A stretch of 55,540 nt of DNA from Megasphaera sp. NM10 (lineage in GTDB: Bacteria > Bacillota > Negativicutes > Veillonellales > Megasphaeraceae), in NCBI RefSeq assembly GCF_000417505.1, contig NZ_APHY01000007.1, positions 1 through 55,540 on the forward strand, given 5' to 3'. Below the pieces are notes generated by a model. The model searched no databases. It was not told the DNA's origin and saw nothing but the letters and a program-made list of their open reading frames with translations. Within the stretch, counting starts at the first letter, position 1, and the number at the start of each line of letters is the position of its first letter. Below are positions 16,225 to 23,798 of the stretch, one piece after another. The position numbers and the translations under genes are program-made.

Positions 16225-18582
16225 CTAAAACTTTCTCTTTACGCCGACCTGCCAGTTGCGCCCGGCAGACGGATAATTATGGTACAAATCATAAGCCTCG
16301 TCGTTGAGATTGTTGACTTTGGCATACACGATCGTCGCCGCATCAGGCGAATACGACGCGCCGACATTCCAGACGACGTAGGAATTATTGCGGTAATACG
16401 TATCGTTGCGCCCGGTCCCGGCGGTCATATCGGCATTGGCCTGCCATTTGCCGTTGTGATAATGGACACCGGCATGATAGCCGTTGGGCTGATTATAGGT
16501 CGTATCGAAGGCCAGGCCTTCCCCTTTGTCCACTTTCGTGCGGATGTAGGAATAACCTGCTTCATAGTCCCATTTATCGTTGACTTTCTGCTTCCACGTC
16601 AGCTCGAAGCCTCGCTTGTCTTCTTCATCGAGGTTCTCTACTTCGTGGTATGTCGGATTTGATCGGTCCCAGCGGATGACGTGCTGCAAGTTGCTGTGGA
16701 AGATGCTGCCTTCGATGTTCGTCTTGGGACCAGCCTGATACTGGAAGCCCAAAGTCTGGGTATAGCCTTCTTCGGGCTGGAGATTTTCGTTGCCCTGCGA
16801 CGTAATCCCGCGGGACGTCGTCACATAGAACTGGTCGTTCAGGCGGGGCGGCGAAAAGACGCGGCTCCACGAGGCGTAGACGTTGAAGGCGTCATTGGCC
16901 TTGTAATTCATGGCCAGGCGCGGCGTCTGGTGCGTCCCAAAAGTGCTATTCCGGTCCCAGCGCAGACCCGGCGTGACCGTGAATTTGCCGAACGTCAGGG
17001 CATCTTCGGCATAGAAAGCCTGATTATGACGTTTTTTGTCGATATAATGGGCTTCATAATTGGTCCCCATATCTTCCGTCCATTCGGCACCGGCCGTCAG
17101 ATGCTGGTGCGGGCCGAGCTGCCAGTTATCCCGCCACTCCAAGCCCTGGGTGCGGGTGAAATAATGATTGGACCAGTACGTCCGCTGGTAATCGTTGAAA
17201 TAGCGCAAAAAGCCTGGCTGAGCCGTTTCTTTCTTGAAATGATAGGTCACACTGTAGTCGTTGATCAGGCGGTCGATAGGCTTATTGGCCGTCAGGTACC
17301 AGCCCGCCGGGTCGGCTTTATACGTCGAACCGTGGCCGTGATAATCTTGATGATAGGCCTTCACGGTCAGGGACGTATGGTCCGTCAGGTCCTGGTCCAG
17401 CCGCAAGGATAAGGACTTCCTGGCAATATCGCCGCGGGAATGGTCCGTATTGGCTCCGTGAGGAAAGGCATAGTATGCCCGCTGCTCCAGGTCGCCGCTG
17501 ACGAGCCAGCTCGTCGCGCCAGCCCGGCCGCTGTGGGTCAGGGTATAGCCGTGCATCCCCCAGGAACCGGTGTAGGCATAGAGGGAAGATTCGCGGCGGT
17601 CCCCCTTCTTGGTAACGATATTGATGACGCCGCCGACAGCGCCGCTGCCGTAGCGCACGGAGCCGCTGCCCTTAGTGACTTCGATGTGGTCGATAGCCCC
17701 GACACCGGGCAGGCTGGTCAAATCGACGCTGCCCCGGCCATAGCCGGAGCCCTGGGCATTGGCCAGACTCTGACCGTCGACGAGGATCAGGACCCGGTCG
17801 TCACCATTGAGCTTGACATAAGAAGAGATGCCAGGCACCATTTCATTGACGGTCACGCCGGTGACGCGCTGCAAGGCCTGCTGGACCGTCGTATCGTGAT
17901 GGCTTTCCATATCCTTGGCCGTAATGACTGTCGTGTTGGACTGATTGGGTGGGATGGTTGGTGTAGGTGGTTGCATCTTTGCTTCCGATAACTTTACAGG
18001 TAGTTTTTCCCGAATGGCATCGAGGACGTCGGCGACGGCATCGGGTACGTGCAGATTCCCGGCCGGCGCGGCGGCCTCATCCTTTCCCGGCCCGGCAGCC
18101 CAGCCGCGGCCGCCGGCTGCTGAACCCGTATGGCCGCTGAGACGTTCTGTCCCAGCCTGGGCCGACGGCTGGGAGCCCTTTGCCGCACCCTTTACAGAGG
18201 GCTCCCCTTTGCCGCTTTCCGTCTTGGCTGCATAAGTCATCCCATCGGCACCGGCTTCATCCGGATCAGGCGACGCAACATCGGAGGCTGCCACAGCCCT
18301 GTCCGAAGATTCCGGGGATTCCGGTCCTTCCGGTCCCCTATCACGGCCATCCGGCTGAGAAACACGGCCCTCATCCGTATCGGTGCCAGCCGCGTCGTGA
18401 CCGCCGGCACCGGCCAGGTCGTCGGCGTTATAGACCATGACGCCGGTTACGCCGTCCTGGCGGGTGTAATGATGGATCAGCGTGAAAAAACCGCCAGCTG
18501 CCAGGGCCAGATAGACGGCGACGTGGAGCGATACGGAAACGCCGGCAGCGACGCGGCCCCGTCGTTTTTCCCAGGGCTTCAT
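16225..18582 (-). CDS. TonB-dependent outer-membrane receptor with TonB-type N-terminal anchor
   Basis: The 785-residue product has three parts. Residues 1-40 are basic (KRRGR) followed by a membrane segment with SVSLH at 16-20. This places Ser16 and His20 exactly as in TonB, where they contact ExbB/ExbD. Residues ~41-215 are a low-complexity Gly/Ala/Asp/Ser/Pro linker. From ~217 there is a normal receptor: a TonB-box-like TTVITA, a plug (VQQALQRVTGV, VKLNGDDRVLILVDGQ, YGSGAVGGVINIVTKKG) and a barrel ending in WQVGVKRKF with terminal Phe. The TonB C-terminal domain is absent. It overlaps exbD by 4 bp, in the place where tonB is usually found. Cobalamin uptake is inferred from the riboswitch. 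Alternatively the N-terminus is only an unusual signal peptide (ALA-A site at 26-29). Confidence 0.85.
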   Translation of the reverse strand: MKPWEKRRGRVAAGVSVSLHVAVYLALAAGGFFTLIHHYTRQDGVTGVMVYNADDLAGAGGHDAAGTDTDEGRVSQPDGRDRGPEGPESPESSDRAVAASDVASPDPDEAGADGMTYAAKTESGKGEPSVKGAAKGSQPSAQAGTERLSGHTGSAAGGRGWAAGPGKDEAAAPAGNLHVPDAVADVLDAIREKLPVKLSEAKMQPPTPTIPPNQSNTTVITAKDMESHHDTTVQQALQRVTGVTVNEMVPGISSYVKLNGDDRVLILVDGQSLANAQGSGYGRGSVDLTSLPGVGAIDHIEVTKGSGSVRYGSGAVGGVINIVTKKGDRRESSLYAYTGSWGMHGYTLTHSGRAGATSWLVSGDLEQRAYYAFPHGANTDHSRGDIARKSLSLRLDQDLTDHTSLTVKAYHQDYHGHGSTYKADPAGWYLTANKPIDRLINDYSVTYHFKKETAQPGFLRYFNDYQRTYWSNHYFTRTQGLEWRDNWQLGPHQHLTAGAEWTEDMGTNYEAHYIDKKRHNQAFYAEDALTFGKFTVTPGLRWDRNSTFGTHQTPRLAMNYKANDAFNVYASWSRVFSPPRLNDQFYVTTSRGITSQGNENLQPEEGYTQTLGFQYQAGPKTNIEGSIFHSNLQHVIRWDRSNPTYHEVENLDEEDKRGFELTWKQKVNDKWDYEAGYSYIRTKVDKGEGLAFDTTYNQPNGYHAGVHYHNGKWQANADMTAGTGRNDTYYRNNSYVVWNVGASYSPDAATIVYAKVNNLNDEAYDLYHNYPSAGRNWQVGVKRKF

Positions 18583-18992
18583 GGCTGGCCTCCCTTGTCG
18601 GCGGCCAGGCCGATGTGGGCGATACCGGCCCGCTTGAAGGCATCGAGGACGTCGGCGACCTGACCGTAATCGAGGCCCCGGTCGGCGCAGAGGACGACGC
18701 TGAAAGCGCTGTCCTGACGCTGCTGGTCCCGAGCCGAAGCCAGGAGCTCATCGGCCTTGACGGGCTGTCCGTTGAGCCACAGGGACCCATCGGCCTTCAA
18801 GGTCACGACGTACTGGGCCGACGGCTGGGCCTGGGCGGCCGAAGCCCGCGGCAGCTGGACGCCGAGGCTGTGCAAATCGACCATGGACAAGGAGGTCATC
18901 ATGAAGAAGACCAGCAAAAAGAACATGATGTCGATCATGGGGATGATCATAATCGACGGCTGTTCAAAATCGCGAATATTACGGAGGCGCAT
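18579..18992 (-). CDS. exbD: ExbD-like proton-channel subunit
   Basis: ExbD works with ExbB to feed proton-motive force to TonB. The 137-residue protein begins MRLRNIRDFEQ, then has one membrane segment MIIPMIDIMFFLLVFFM carrying the conserved Asp, and a periplasmic domain with VVLCADRGLDYGQVADVLDA. The start at 18992 follows the exbB stop by 2 bp. The last 4 bp overlap the receptor gene. Confidence 0.92.
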   Translation of the reverse strand: MRLRNIRDFEQPSIMIIPMIDIMFFLLVFFMMTSLSMVDLHSLGVQLPRASAAQAQPSAQYVVTLKADGSLWLNGQPVKADELLASARDQQRQDSAFSVVLCADRGLDYGQVADVLDAFKRAGIAHIGLAADKGGQP

Positions 18993-18994
18993 GG

Positions 18995-19609
18995 TCACTG
19001 CCCCGCTTTCACAGGCATCGTTTCCAATGCGGAAAAACACATTTCCATATCCGTAATGATGCGGTCCAGGCGCTGGGTGAAATAAGAATGGACGGCCAGG
19101 GCCAGGATGGCGACGCAGAGGCCGAAAGCCGTGGCGATGAGCGCTTCGCCGACGCCGCCGGTAATGGCCACGGCCTGGCCGGACTGGACATTGAGGATGC
19201 TGAAAGAGCGGATCATGCCGCTGATCGTCCCCAAGAGGCCCAGGAGCGGCGCCATGGTGACGATGACGCTCAGATAGTAGAGACGGCGGCGCAGTTTGGC
19301 CACGAAGATGCCCGACTGCATTTCGACGAAGGCCTTGACGTCAGGACCTGCCTGATGCTGAAAGACATCCTGCAAAATGAGGGGCAGGCCGCCGCGGCCG
19401 TCCATGGCCAAGCGCTGGGCCTGGTCGTAGCGCCGCAGCTTCATCTGCGTGTAGAATTGTTCGGCAAAGGCTTTCCCGGCGTCCATGTCTCCATAGAAAA
19501 TCGCCCGTTCGATGCCAATGTAGCCGACGAAGAGAGAACAGGCCAGGAGCAGGTACATGACCGACCCGCCTGCCTGAAATAACTGAAAACCCTGTAAAAT
19601 CGCTTCCAA
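18995..19609 (-). CDS. exbB: ExbB-like proton-channel subunit (MotA/TolQ/ExbB family)
   Basis: ExbB is the multi-span inner-membrane partner of ExbD. The protein is about 204 residues, with membrane segments near VMYLLLACSLFVGYIGI, LYYLSVIVTMAPLLGLLGT and GVGEALIATAFGLCVAILAL; the last two carry the family motif. I chose the TTG at 19609 because AGGAGGG lies 4 bp upstream of it. The ATG at 19660 would put the start inside the riboswitch terminator. It is the first gene after the riboswitch. Confidence 0.88.
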   Translation of the reverse strand: MEAILQGFQLFQAGGSVMYLLLACSLFVGYIGIERAIFYGDMDAGKAFAEQFYTQMKLRRYDQAQRLAMDGRGGLPLILQDVFQHQAGPDVKAFVEMQSGIFVAKLRRRLYYLSVIVTMAPLLGLLGTISGMIRSFSILNVQSGQAVAITGGVGEALIATAFGLCVAILALAVHSYFTQRLDRIITDMEMCFSALETMPVKAGQ

Positions 19610-19652
19610 AATACCCTCCTGTCCGGCCTGCTGACGTGTCGAATGAAGGTAC

Positions 19653-19687
19653 AAAATCAAAAGGAGCCGTCTTGTAGCGACAGCTCC
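19653..19687 (-). terminator. Riboswitch expression-platform terminator
   Basis: On the minus strand GGAGC..GTC and GAC..GCTCC (19687-19679 and 19671-19663) form a 9-bp stem with one G-T pair, followed by TTTTGATTTT. It lies between the cobalamin aptamer and exbB and should stop transcription when the vitamin is bound. Confidence 0.8.
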
Positions 19688-19734
19688 CTTACGTATCTTT
19701 TTTACAATCTCCTTCCTATCGCTCGCAGGTCTAT

Positions 19735-19905
19735 CGGTGATTATCCGTCAGGCAGTTCTTCTGGCTTGGCTTCCTGGCCATGGCTGCGCCTTCCCATACT
19801 TCGTACAGTGACATCGTTGCAGCCTGGCTCCACCCTACAGCGGCGGGACCGCGCCGGCATTGGACCGGCTTCTCTATTGAGTCTATGACACCTGACCTAT
19901 TTCAA
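19735..19905 (-). promoter_or_regulatory. Cobalamin riboswitch
   Basis: The minus strand shows the ordered cobalamin-aptamer blocks. These are a GCCGGTCCAATGCCGGCG hairpin region, GCGGTCCCGCCGCTGTAG, GTCACTG and GTATGGGAAGGC, then an AGCCA...AAGCCAGAAGAACTGCCTG B12-box region. It precedes exbB-exbD-receptor-importer-cbi genes and is followed by a terminator, so it is probably an OFF switch for both corrinoid uptake and synthesis. The assignment is by pattern; covariance was not scored. Confidence 0.9.
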
Positions 19906-19918
19906 ACTTACAAACATA

Positions 19919-19948
19919 ACTATATCATGCCCAGCGCCAGACTGTCAA
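19919..19948 (-). promoter_or_regulatory. Promoter of the cobalamin regulon
   Basis: On the minus strand a perfect -35 TTGACA (19948-19943) is followed after 18 bp by TATAGT (19924-19919), just upstream of the riboswitch aptamer. The -35 box overlaps the stop codon of the PilO-like gene. Confidence 0.75.
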
Positions 19949-20394
19949 TGAAGGGCTGCCCCGGCCTTTCCGTCCGGTGAGACCTCGACAGTGACGACGC
20001 TGCCCCCTTCGCCCCGTTCCCAGCGGAGGATCTGGCAGGTCCCCAGGGGACAGGCAGCGGGCCAGTCGTTGAGCCAGGCCAGGAGGTCGGCAAAGGTCCC
20101 GGTCAGGACCAGCGTCTGCCGACTCCCTTCGCGGACGGACTGCTGCCACGACAAGAGCTGGACGTTCCGGGCCGCCAGGGAGGCCGCCACATCAGGGCCG
20201 GCATCAGGCTTTGCTGCCTCCCGCTTCTCCTGGGGCCGGGCCCGATGGGCATACGGGGCCAGCTGACGGTGGACGCCCTGCCAGCCCTGCCAGGTGTGAT
20301 ACGATGAGATGGCAAAGCAGGCGGCTATGGCAGCCAGCACGGCGAGGACGGGAAAGGCCCGCTGCCAGTCAGCCCTTCTTCGCCAGGCCTTCAT
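19945..20394 (-). CDS. PilO/GspM-like inner-membrane pilus assembly protein
   Basis: This is a 149-residue protein with a short basic N-terminus, one membrane segment (FPVLAVLAAIAACFAIS, ~14-30) and a periplasmic region. Size, topology and position after PilM- and PilN-like genes suggest the PilO alignment subunit. Sequence motifs are weak, so this rests mostly on synteny. It overlaps the end of the PilN-like gene by 26 bp and is the last gene of the pilus cluster. Confidence 0.6.
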   Translation of the reverse strand: MKAWRRRADWQRAFPVLAVLAAIAACFAISSYHTWQGWQGVHRQLAPYAHRARPQEKREAAKPDAGPDVAASLAARNVQLLSWQQSVREGSRQTLVLTGTFADLLAWLNDWPAACPLGTCQILRWERGEGGSVVTVEVSPDGKAGAALH

Positions 20395-20887
20395 GACGGC
20401 TCACCTCCAGGGAAAAAGGGATCCCCTCGCCCCGGTCGGGCTGCATCTTGGCCACGGCGGCCTGGCCCATGCCCTGCTGCTGCAAGGTCCGCTGCCACTG
20501 CTGAGGCCGGTCCGCAGCGGACGCCCGGCCTTGGATGACGACCCGGCCGGCCTGACTGCTCACGGTTTCCACGACGAGCCCGTCGGGTTTGGACGAAGCC
20601 AGGGCCACCATCAGGTACGGCGTCAGCAGCGGGCCGTCGGACGGCCCTTTCTTGGCGCGGTCGGCCAGGGCCTGGCTGCGCCGGATGGCATCATTGCGCT
20701 GCTGTATCTGCTGCTGCACGGGATAGAGATAGTCTGTATAATAGGCCTTTTCCCGTTGGATCTGATACTGAAAAAAGAGGCCTGCCCCGGCACAGACAGC
20801 CAGCATCAGCCCCAGGGCCAGACAGGCCGGCCGCTGCCAGCGGCGATGGTCCTGGCGGTAGCTGGCCGGTACGAGGTTGCATTTCAT
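20369..20887 (-). CDS. PilN-like pilus assembly protein
   Basis: The 172-residue protein starts MKCNLVPASYR, which resembles the PilN start (INLLP...R) that binds PilM. It has one membrane segment at ~22-40 (ACLALGLMLAVCAGAGLFF), then a coiled-coil-prone Gln-rich stretch and a small folded domain. It lies between PilM-like and PilO-like genes, as in type IV pilus clusters of Gram-negative bacteria. Confidence 0.7.
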   Translation of the reverse strand: MKCNLVPASYRQDHRRWQRPACLALGLMLAVCAGAGLFFQYQIQREKAYYTDYLYPVQQQIQQRNDAIRRSQALADRAKKGPSDGPLLTPYLMVALASSKPDGLVVETVSSQAGRVVIQGRASAADRPQQWQRTLQQQGMGQAAVAKMQPDRGEGIPFSLEVSRHEGLAKKG

Positions 20888-20899
20888 GATTCTCCCTCC

Positions 20900-21655
20900 T
20901 TACAAGAAAGCCAGCATGGCCGTAGGCTGGGACACGTGGTAAGCATCCATCAGGCGGCGCACGGCTTCGCTCGGCCCGGCAGGCTGCCATTCCGTCTCGT
21001 CTGCCCCATCCGGGAGCCAGCGGAAGACCGGCCCATCAGCCGTCGGCACAGCCGCCTGTACGTCATAGGCCAGGGGCAGGCCGTCGCGCAGGCGGACGCG
21101 GTGCTGCTGGCCATCGGGGGCTTCCTGAAAGGCCAGGGTCCCCGTACCGGTTGGCCAAAGGCGCCCCAAAAAAGCAGGCAGCAAGTCGATGGACTGGACG
21201 ACGGCTCCGGCAGCGCCGGCAGCCCGACAGATAGCGGCGACACATTCGGCCGGATAGGCGCCGACCGTCCAGTCACCGCTCCCGTCACCGCCTTTCGACG
21301 GACAAGCCGCCTCGAAGTCATAAGGCCGCCCTTCTTCACTGACCAGGCCGGCACCGGCGATGAGGGCATCGGCTTCCTGCCGGTCTGTCGTCCCCAGGGA
21401 CAGGCGCTTCCAAAGGACGCTCGGCCCGCCGATGAGGACGCGCAGGCGCCAGCCAGCCAGGCCATAGCGCTGCAGGAGTTCTGGCAGACAGGACTGGACG
21501 CCCCCTTCCTGGCCCATCCAGTCCGGGTCCCGCTTGGTTTCATAGTCGCGATGACCCTGGCGGAAGGCCACGCGTCCATACCAGGTCCGTTTCGTCTTCA
21601 AAAGATGGACAGACTGTCCATTCAGCCATAAACAGGCATTTTGTTGCCACCACAT
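20900..21655 (-). CDS. PilM-like actin-fold pilus assembly protein
   Basis: This is a 251-residue cytoplasmic protein without membrane segments. Its place before PilN/PilO-like genes, its length, and stretches such as RLRVLIGGPSVLWKRLSL and VQSIDLLPAFLGRLW are compatible with a degenerate PilM (actin/FtsA fold). No clear nucleotide-binding motif is visible, so the name is from context. It may hold PilN at the membrane. Confidence 0.55.
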   Translation of the reverse strand: MWWQQNACLWLNGQSVHLLKTKRTWYGRVAFRQGHRDYETKRDPDWMGQEGGVQSCLPELLQRYGLAGWRLRVLIGGPSVLWKRLSLGTTDRQEADALIAGAGLVSEEGRPYDFEAACPSKGGDGSGDWTVGAYPAECVAAICRAAGAAGAVVQSIDLLPAFLGRLWPTGTGTLAFQEAPDGQQHRVRLRDGLPLAYDVQAAVPTADGPVFRWLPDGADETEWQPAGPSEAVRRLMDAYHVSQPTAMLAFL

Positions 21656-21670
21656 AAGCTCACCTCTCTA

Positions 21671-22105
21671 CTAATTGACATACTGTACGAAATGCAGCAC
21701 GGTCCGGCCCTGTTCATCGGCCGTCACGGCAAAGTGCAGGCCGCACGTCTGCTGGACGCCCGTTCCCGGCGCAGCGGCCCGGGCCTGCAGATAGCCGCCC
21801 GGCGTCTGACCGGCCGGCTGATACTGGCAGCGGACGGTCAGGATGTCCCCAGGGCCAGCCAGCCCTTCTGCCCGGGGCACGGCCATGGCCTGGCCCGCCA
21901 GAAAAGCGTCCGGGTCCTGCCGCAGCTGGTTCCAGCCCTCACAGAGGGCGCTTTCGGCCAAATAGGTCAGCCGCACGGTCTCTTCATAGGTCCGGGCCAT
22001 CTGGAAGTGCTGCCACGCCAGGGTCGCCGCCGTCAGGGCCAGGCTCAGGGTCAGTACGGCGACGGTCACGATAGAAAAAGAAAAGAAGCCATTGCGTCGT
22101 TTCAT
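21671..22105 (-). CDS. Minor pilin-like protein
   Basis: The 144-residue product begins MKRRNG followed by FFSFSIVTVAVLTLSLALTA, a short basic leader ending in Gly and a hydrophobic helix, so it should be a class III prepilin substrate. Position +5 is Ser rather than the usual Glu. Its length and a TYEETVRLTYLAESAL helix recall PilX-type minor pilins. It overlaps the next prepilin gene by 4 bp. Confidence 0.7.
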   Translation of the reverse strand: MKRRNGFFSFSIVTVAVLTLSLALTAATLAWQHFQMARTYEETVRLTYLAESALCEGWNQLRQDPDAFLAGQAMAVPRAEGLAGPGDILTVRCQYQPAGQTPGGYLQARAAAPGTGVQQTCGLHFAVTADEQGRTVLHFVQYVN

Positions 22106-22644
22106 GATTCACCTTCATTCTGGGGACACACGGCAAACTGCACGGGCCGGGACAGGCCGCTCCGCCGTTCTTTTAGGAGAAAGGCGACTTGTACGGCCTG
22201 GCCGGTCCGGGAGAAAAAGGGCCGACCGTCCAGGGGCTGGATGACCAGGGCCCGGCCCTGGACGGTGCTGCCGCCGCCTGTCAGGGGCTGATAGTTGCCA
22301 TCGCTGAGGCGGACATACAGGCCTTGATGGCGGACGGCAAAGCCCTTCACGGCGCCCTTGGCCGTGCGGAAGCGGACCTCCTGAGGACGGACTTCAACGT
22401 CCCGGCCATAGCGCAGGGCCTGGAACAGCGTTTCTTCTACGCTGACGTGCTGCCGCAGCAGGCCTTCTTCAATCTGGCAGCGCCAATCCAGGCGGGCCGT
22501 CTGTCCCGCCAGAGGCAGCAAAGCCGTCAGAGTCAGGGCCGACAGGCTCAAGGCCAGGAGTACGTCCAAGAGGATCCAGCCGTTTTTCTTCGGTCCCTGC
22601 CGGCACCAGAAGCCGGCAGGAAACATGGGGGCCATGGTCATCAC
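22102..22644 (-). CDS. Minor pilin-like protein (ComGF/GspJ-like)
   Basis: The 180-residue product has a longer leader ending KKNG, then WILLDVLLALSLSALTL, with Asp at mature position +5. A middle region with VRFRTAKGAVKGFAV and VRLSDGNYQPLTGG fits GspJ/ComGF-type pseudopilins. The start is uncertain: GTG at 22644 or ATG at 22641 or 22635 are possible. Its first 176 bp overlap the preceding prepilin gene, which is unusually long. Confidence 0.65.
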   Translation of the reverse strand: MMTMAPMFPAGFWCRQGPKKNGWILLDVLLALSLSALTLTALLPLAGQTARLDWRCQIEEGLLRQHVSVEETLFQALRYGRDVEVRPQEVRFRTAKGAVKGFAVRHQGLYVRLSDGNYQPLTGGGSTVQGRALVIQPLDGRPFFSRTGQAVQVAFLLKERRSGLSRPVQFAVCPQNEGES

Positions 22645-22984
22645 CTGCCTCTACCTGCCAAAGGACATAGCCCTCGCCGAGAGCCGTCTGCGCATGCGTC
22701 ACCTCATAGGTCCGGCCCTGGATGACGACGCGGTCTGATGGCGGACAGCCGCTCTTCCAGCCTTCCATGACCTGCCGGCAGACCATGGCTGCCAGCTGCC
22801 GCTGTCTGGCCTGGTCATGCAGTCTGACGGCCTGGAGGGAAAGGCCCAGGGCCGCCGTGAACAAGCAGGCTCCGAGGAGCAGGCCCGCCAGGCCGTCGGT
22901 CAGGAAAAAGAAGCCATTGGCCTCAGGCGATACGGATGCGCCCGGTCTGCGCCGCCACGACGATAGAACGCGTATAGGCCCCAT
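22469..22984 (-). CDS. Minor pilin-like protein (GspI-like)
   Basis: The likely start is ATG at 22984 (MGPIRVLSS), giving about 171 residues. The leader ends PEANG and is followed by FFFLTDGLAGLLLGACLF, a prepilin cleavage site with Thr at +5. Then comes AAMVCRQVMEGWKSGCPPSDR, like GspI/PilV proteins. The last ~58 codons overlap the next gene in another frame. Either the overlap is real or a frameshift near 22645 hides an earlier stop at the GTGATGACC junction. Confidence 0.55.
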   Translation of the reverse strand: MGPIRVLSSWRRRPGASVSPEANGFFFLTDGLAGLLLGACLFTAALGLSLQAVRLHDQARQRQLAAMVCRQVMEGWKSGCPPSDRVVIQGRTYEVTHAQTALGEGYVLWQVEAGDDHGPHVSCRLLVPAGTEEKRLDPLGRTPGLEPVGPDSDGFAASGGTDGPPGLALPD

Positions 22985-23348
22985 CGGGCGAAGTAATGAC
23001 CACAGCCATCGTATGCTGCGGACGACCATCGACAGCAAAGTGTACATCTCCTTTCGTTACCTGCAGGCCCGGCGGATAGGGCCGTTCTTTGACCCGGATG
23101 TAGCCTTCCTGGAGGACGTAGCGCTTTTCTTCCAGGACCAGTTTCCAGCGGCCGTTGCTCTGGTTGTTGCCGACACAGCGCTGGCGGACCTGCTGCATAT
23201 CCAGGGCCATTTCCCGCGCCAGGCCATCGACGGCCTGGTGGCTGCGGCTGCGCTGACCGGCAGTGAGTCCCAGGCCCAGATACAAGAGCAGCAGGCCCAG
23301 GGCCAGCATCAGGCCGGTCAGGCTGATAAAGCCGTTCCGCCTCACCAT
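22923..23348 (-). CDS. Minor pilin-like protein (GspH-like)
   Basis: The 141-residue product begins MVRRNG followed by FISLTGLMLALGLLLLYLGLG, a prepilin leader and helix with Thr at +5. Later strands (RWKLVLEEKRYVLQEGYIRV, VHFAVDGRPQHTMAVVITSP) fit a GspH-type pseudopilin fold. The ATG at 23348 overlaps the prepilin peptidase stop by 7 bp. Confidence 0.7.
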   Translation of the reverse strand: MVRRNGFISLTGLMLALGLLLLYLGLGLTAGQRSRSHQAVDGLAREMALDMQQVRQRCVGNNQSNGRWKLVLEEKRYVLQEGYIRVKERPYPPGLQVTKGDVHFAVDGRPQHTMAVVITSPDGAYTRSIVVAAQTGRIRIA

Positions 23349-23794
23349 AGCCAGCCTCCGGGCCAGGCGCGCTGGAGCGGTTCCTGGGCCAGCCACCAGC
23401 CGGCCAGGAGGAACGGGCCGAAGGGAATGATCGTCTTCCCTGTGCGGAAACGGTAGAACAAGGCCACGAGCGCGGCCAGGCCAAAAGAAGTGACTGCCAT
23501 GGTCCAGGCCCCCCAGCCCGGGCAGCCCGGCGCCAGGGCCAGGGCCAGCTTGATGTCGCCGCTGCCGATGGACCCGGGCCAGAGACCATAGAGGAGCAGG
23601 AAGAGGGCGGCGACGCCCAGGGAAACGGGCCAAAAGGGCCGGACCAGACCGGCATAACTGGCGGCGCCGTTGCCCACAGCCAGGGCCAGGACGGGCGCGT
23701 CGGCAATCCAGCAGCGCCGGATATCGGTATAGCAAATCCAGGCCGTACAGCCGGCTGCCGCAGCGTACCAGAGAGATACAACAGACCCTCCCAT
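23342..23794 (-). CDS. Short prepilin peptidase (A24 family)
   Basis: This is a 150-residue membrane aspartyl protease. The two catalytic Asp residues are visible: the first in CYTDIRRCWI (near residue 23) and the second in GSGDIKLALAL, the GxGD motif. Start ATG 23794 (MGGSVVSLWY). Classical PilD is ~250-290 residues with an N-terminal zinc/methylase domain; that domain is missing. The enzyme may therefore cleave but not N-methylate pilins. It sits between the major pilin-like gene and the minor pilins. Confidence 0.85.
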   Translation of the reverse strand: MGGSVVSLWYAAAAGCTAWICYTDIRRCWIADAPVLALAVGNGAASYAGLVRPFWPVSLGVAALFLLLYGLWPGSIGSGDIKLALALAPGCPGWGAWTMAVTSFGLAALVALFYRFRTGKTIIPFGPFLLAGWWLAQEPLQRAWPGGWLW

Positions 23795-23798
23795 CCTA

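Noticed and set aside
16225-18582. Treating the receptor as a tonB gene joined to a receptor gene by a sequencing error.
   Set aside because: The frame is continuous from the anchor through the linker to the barrel, and no TonB C-terminal domain remains in any frame, so a simple missed stop does not explain it.
19610-19660. Upstream ATG at 19660 as the exbB start.
   Set aside because: It lies in the T-rich part of the riboswitch terminator without a ribosome-binding site; TTG at 19609 has AGGAGGG at the right distance.
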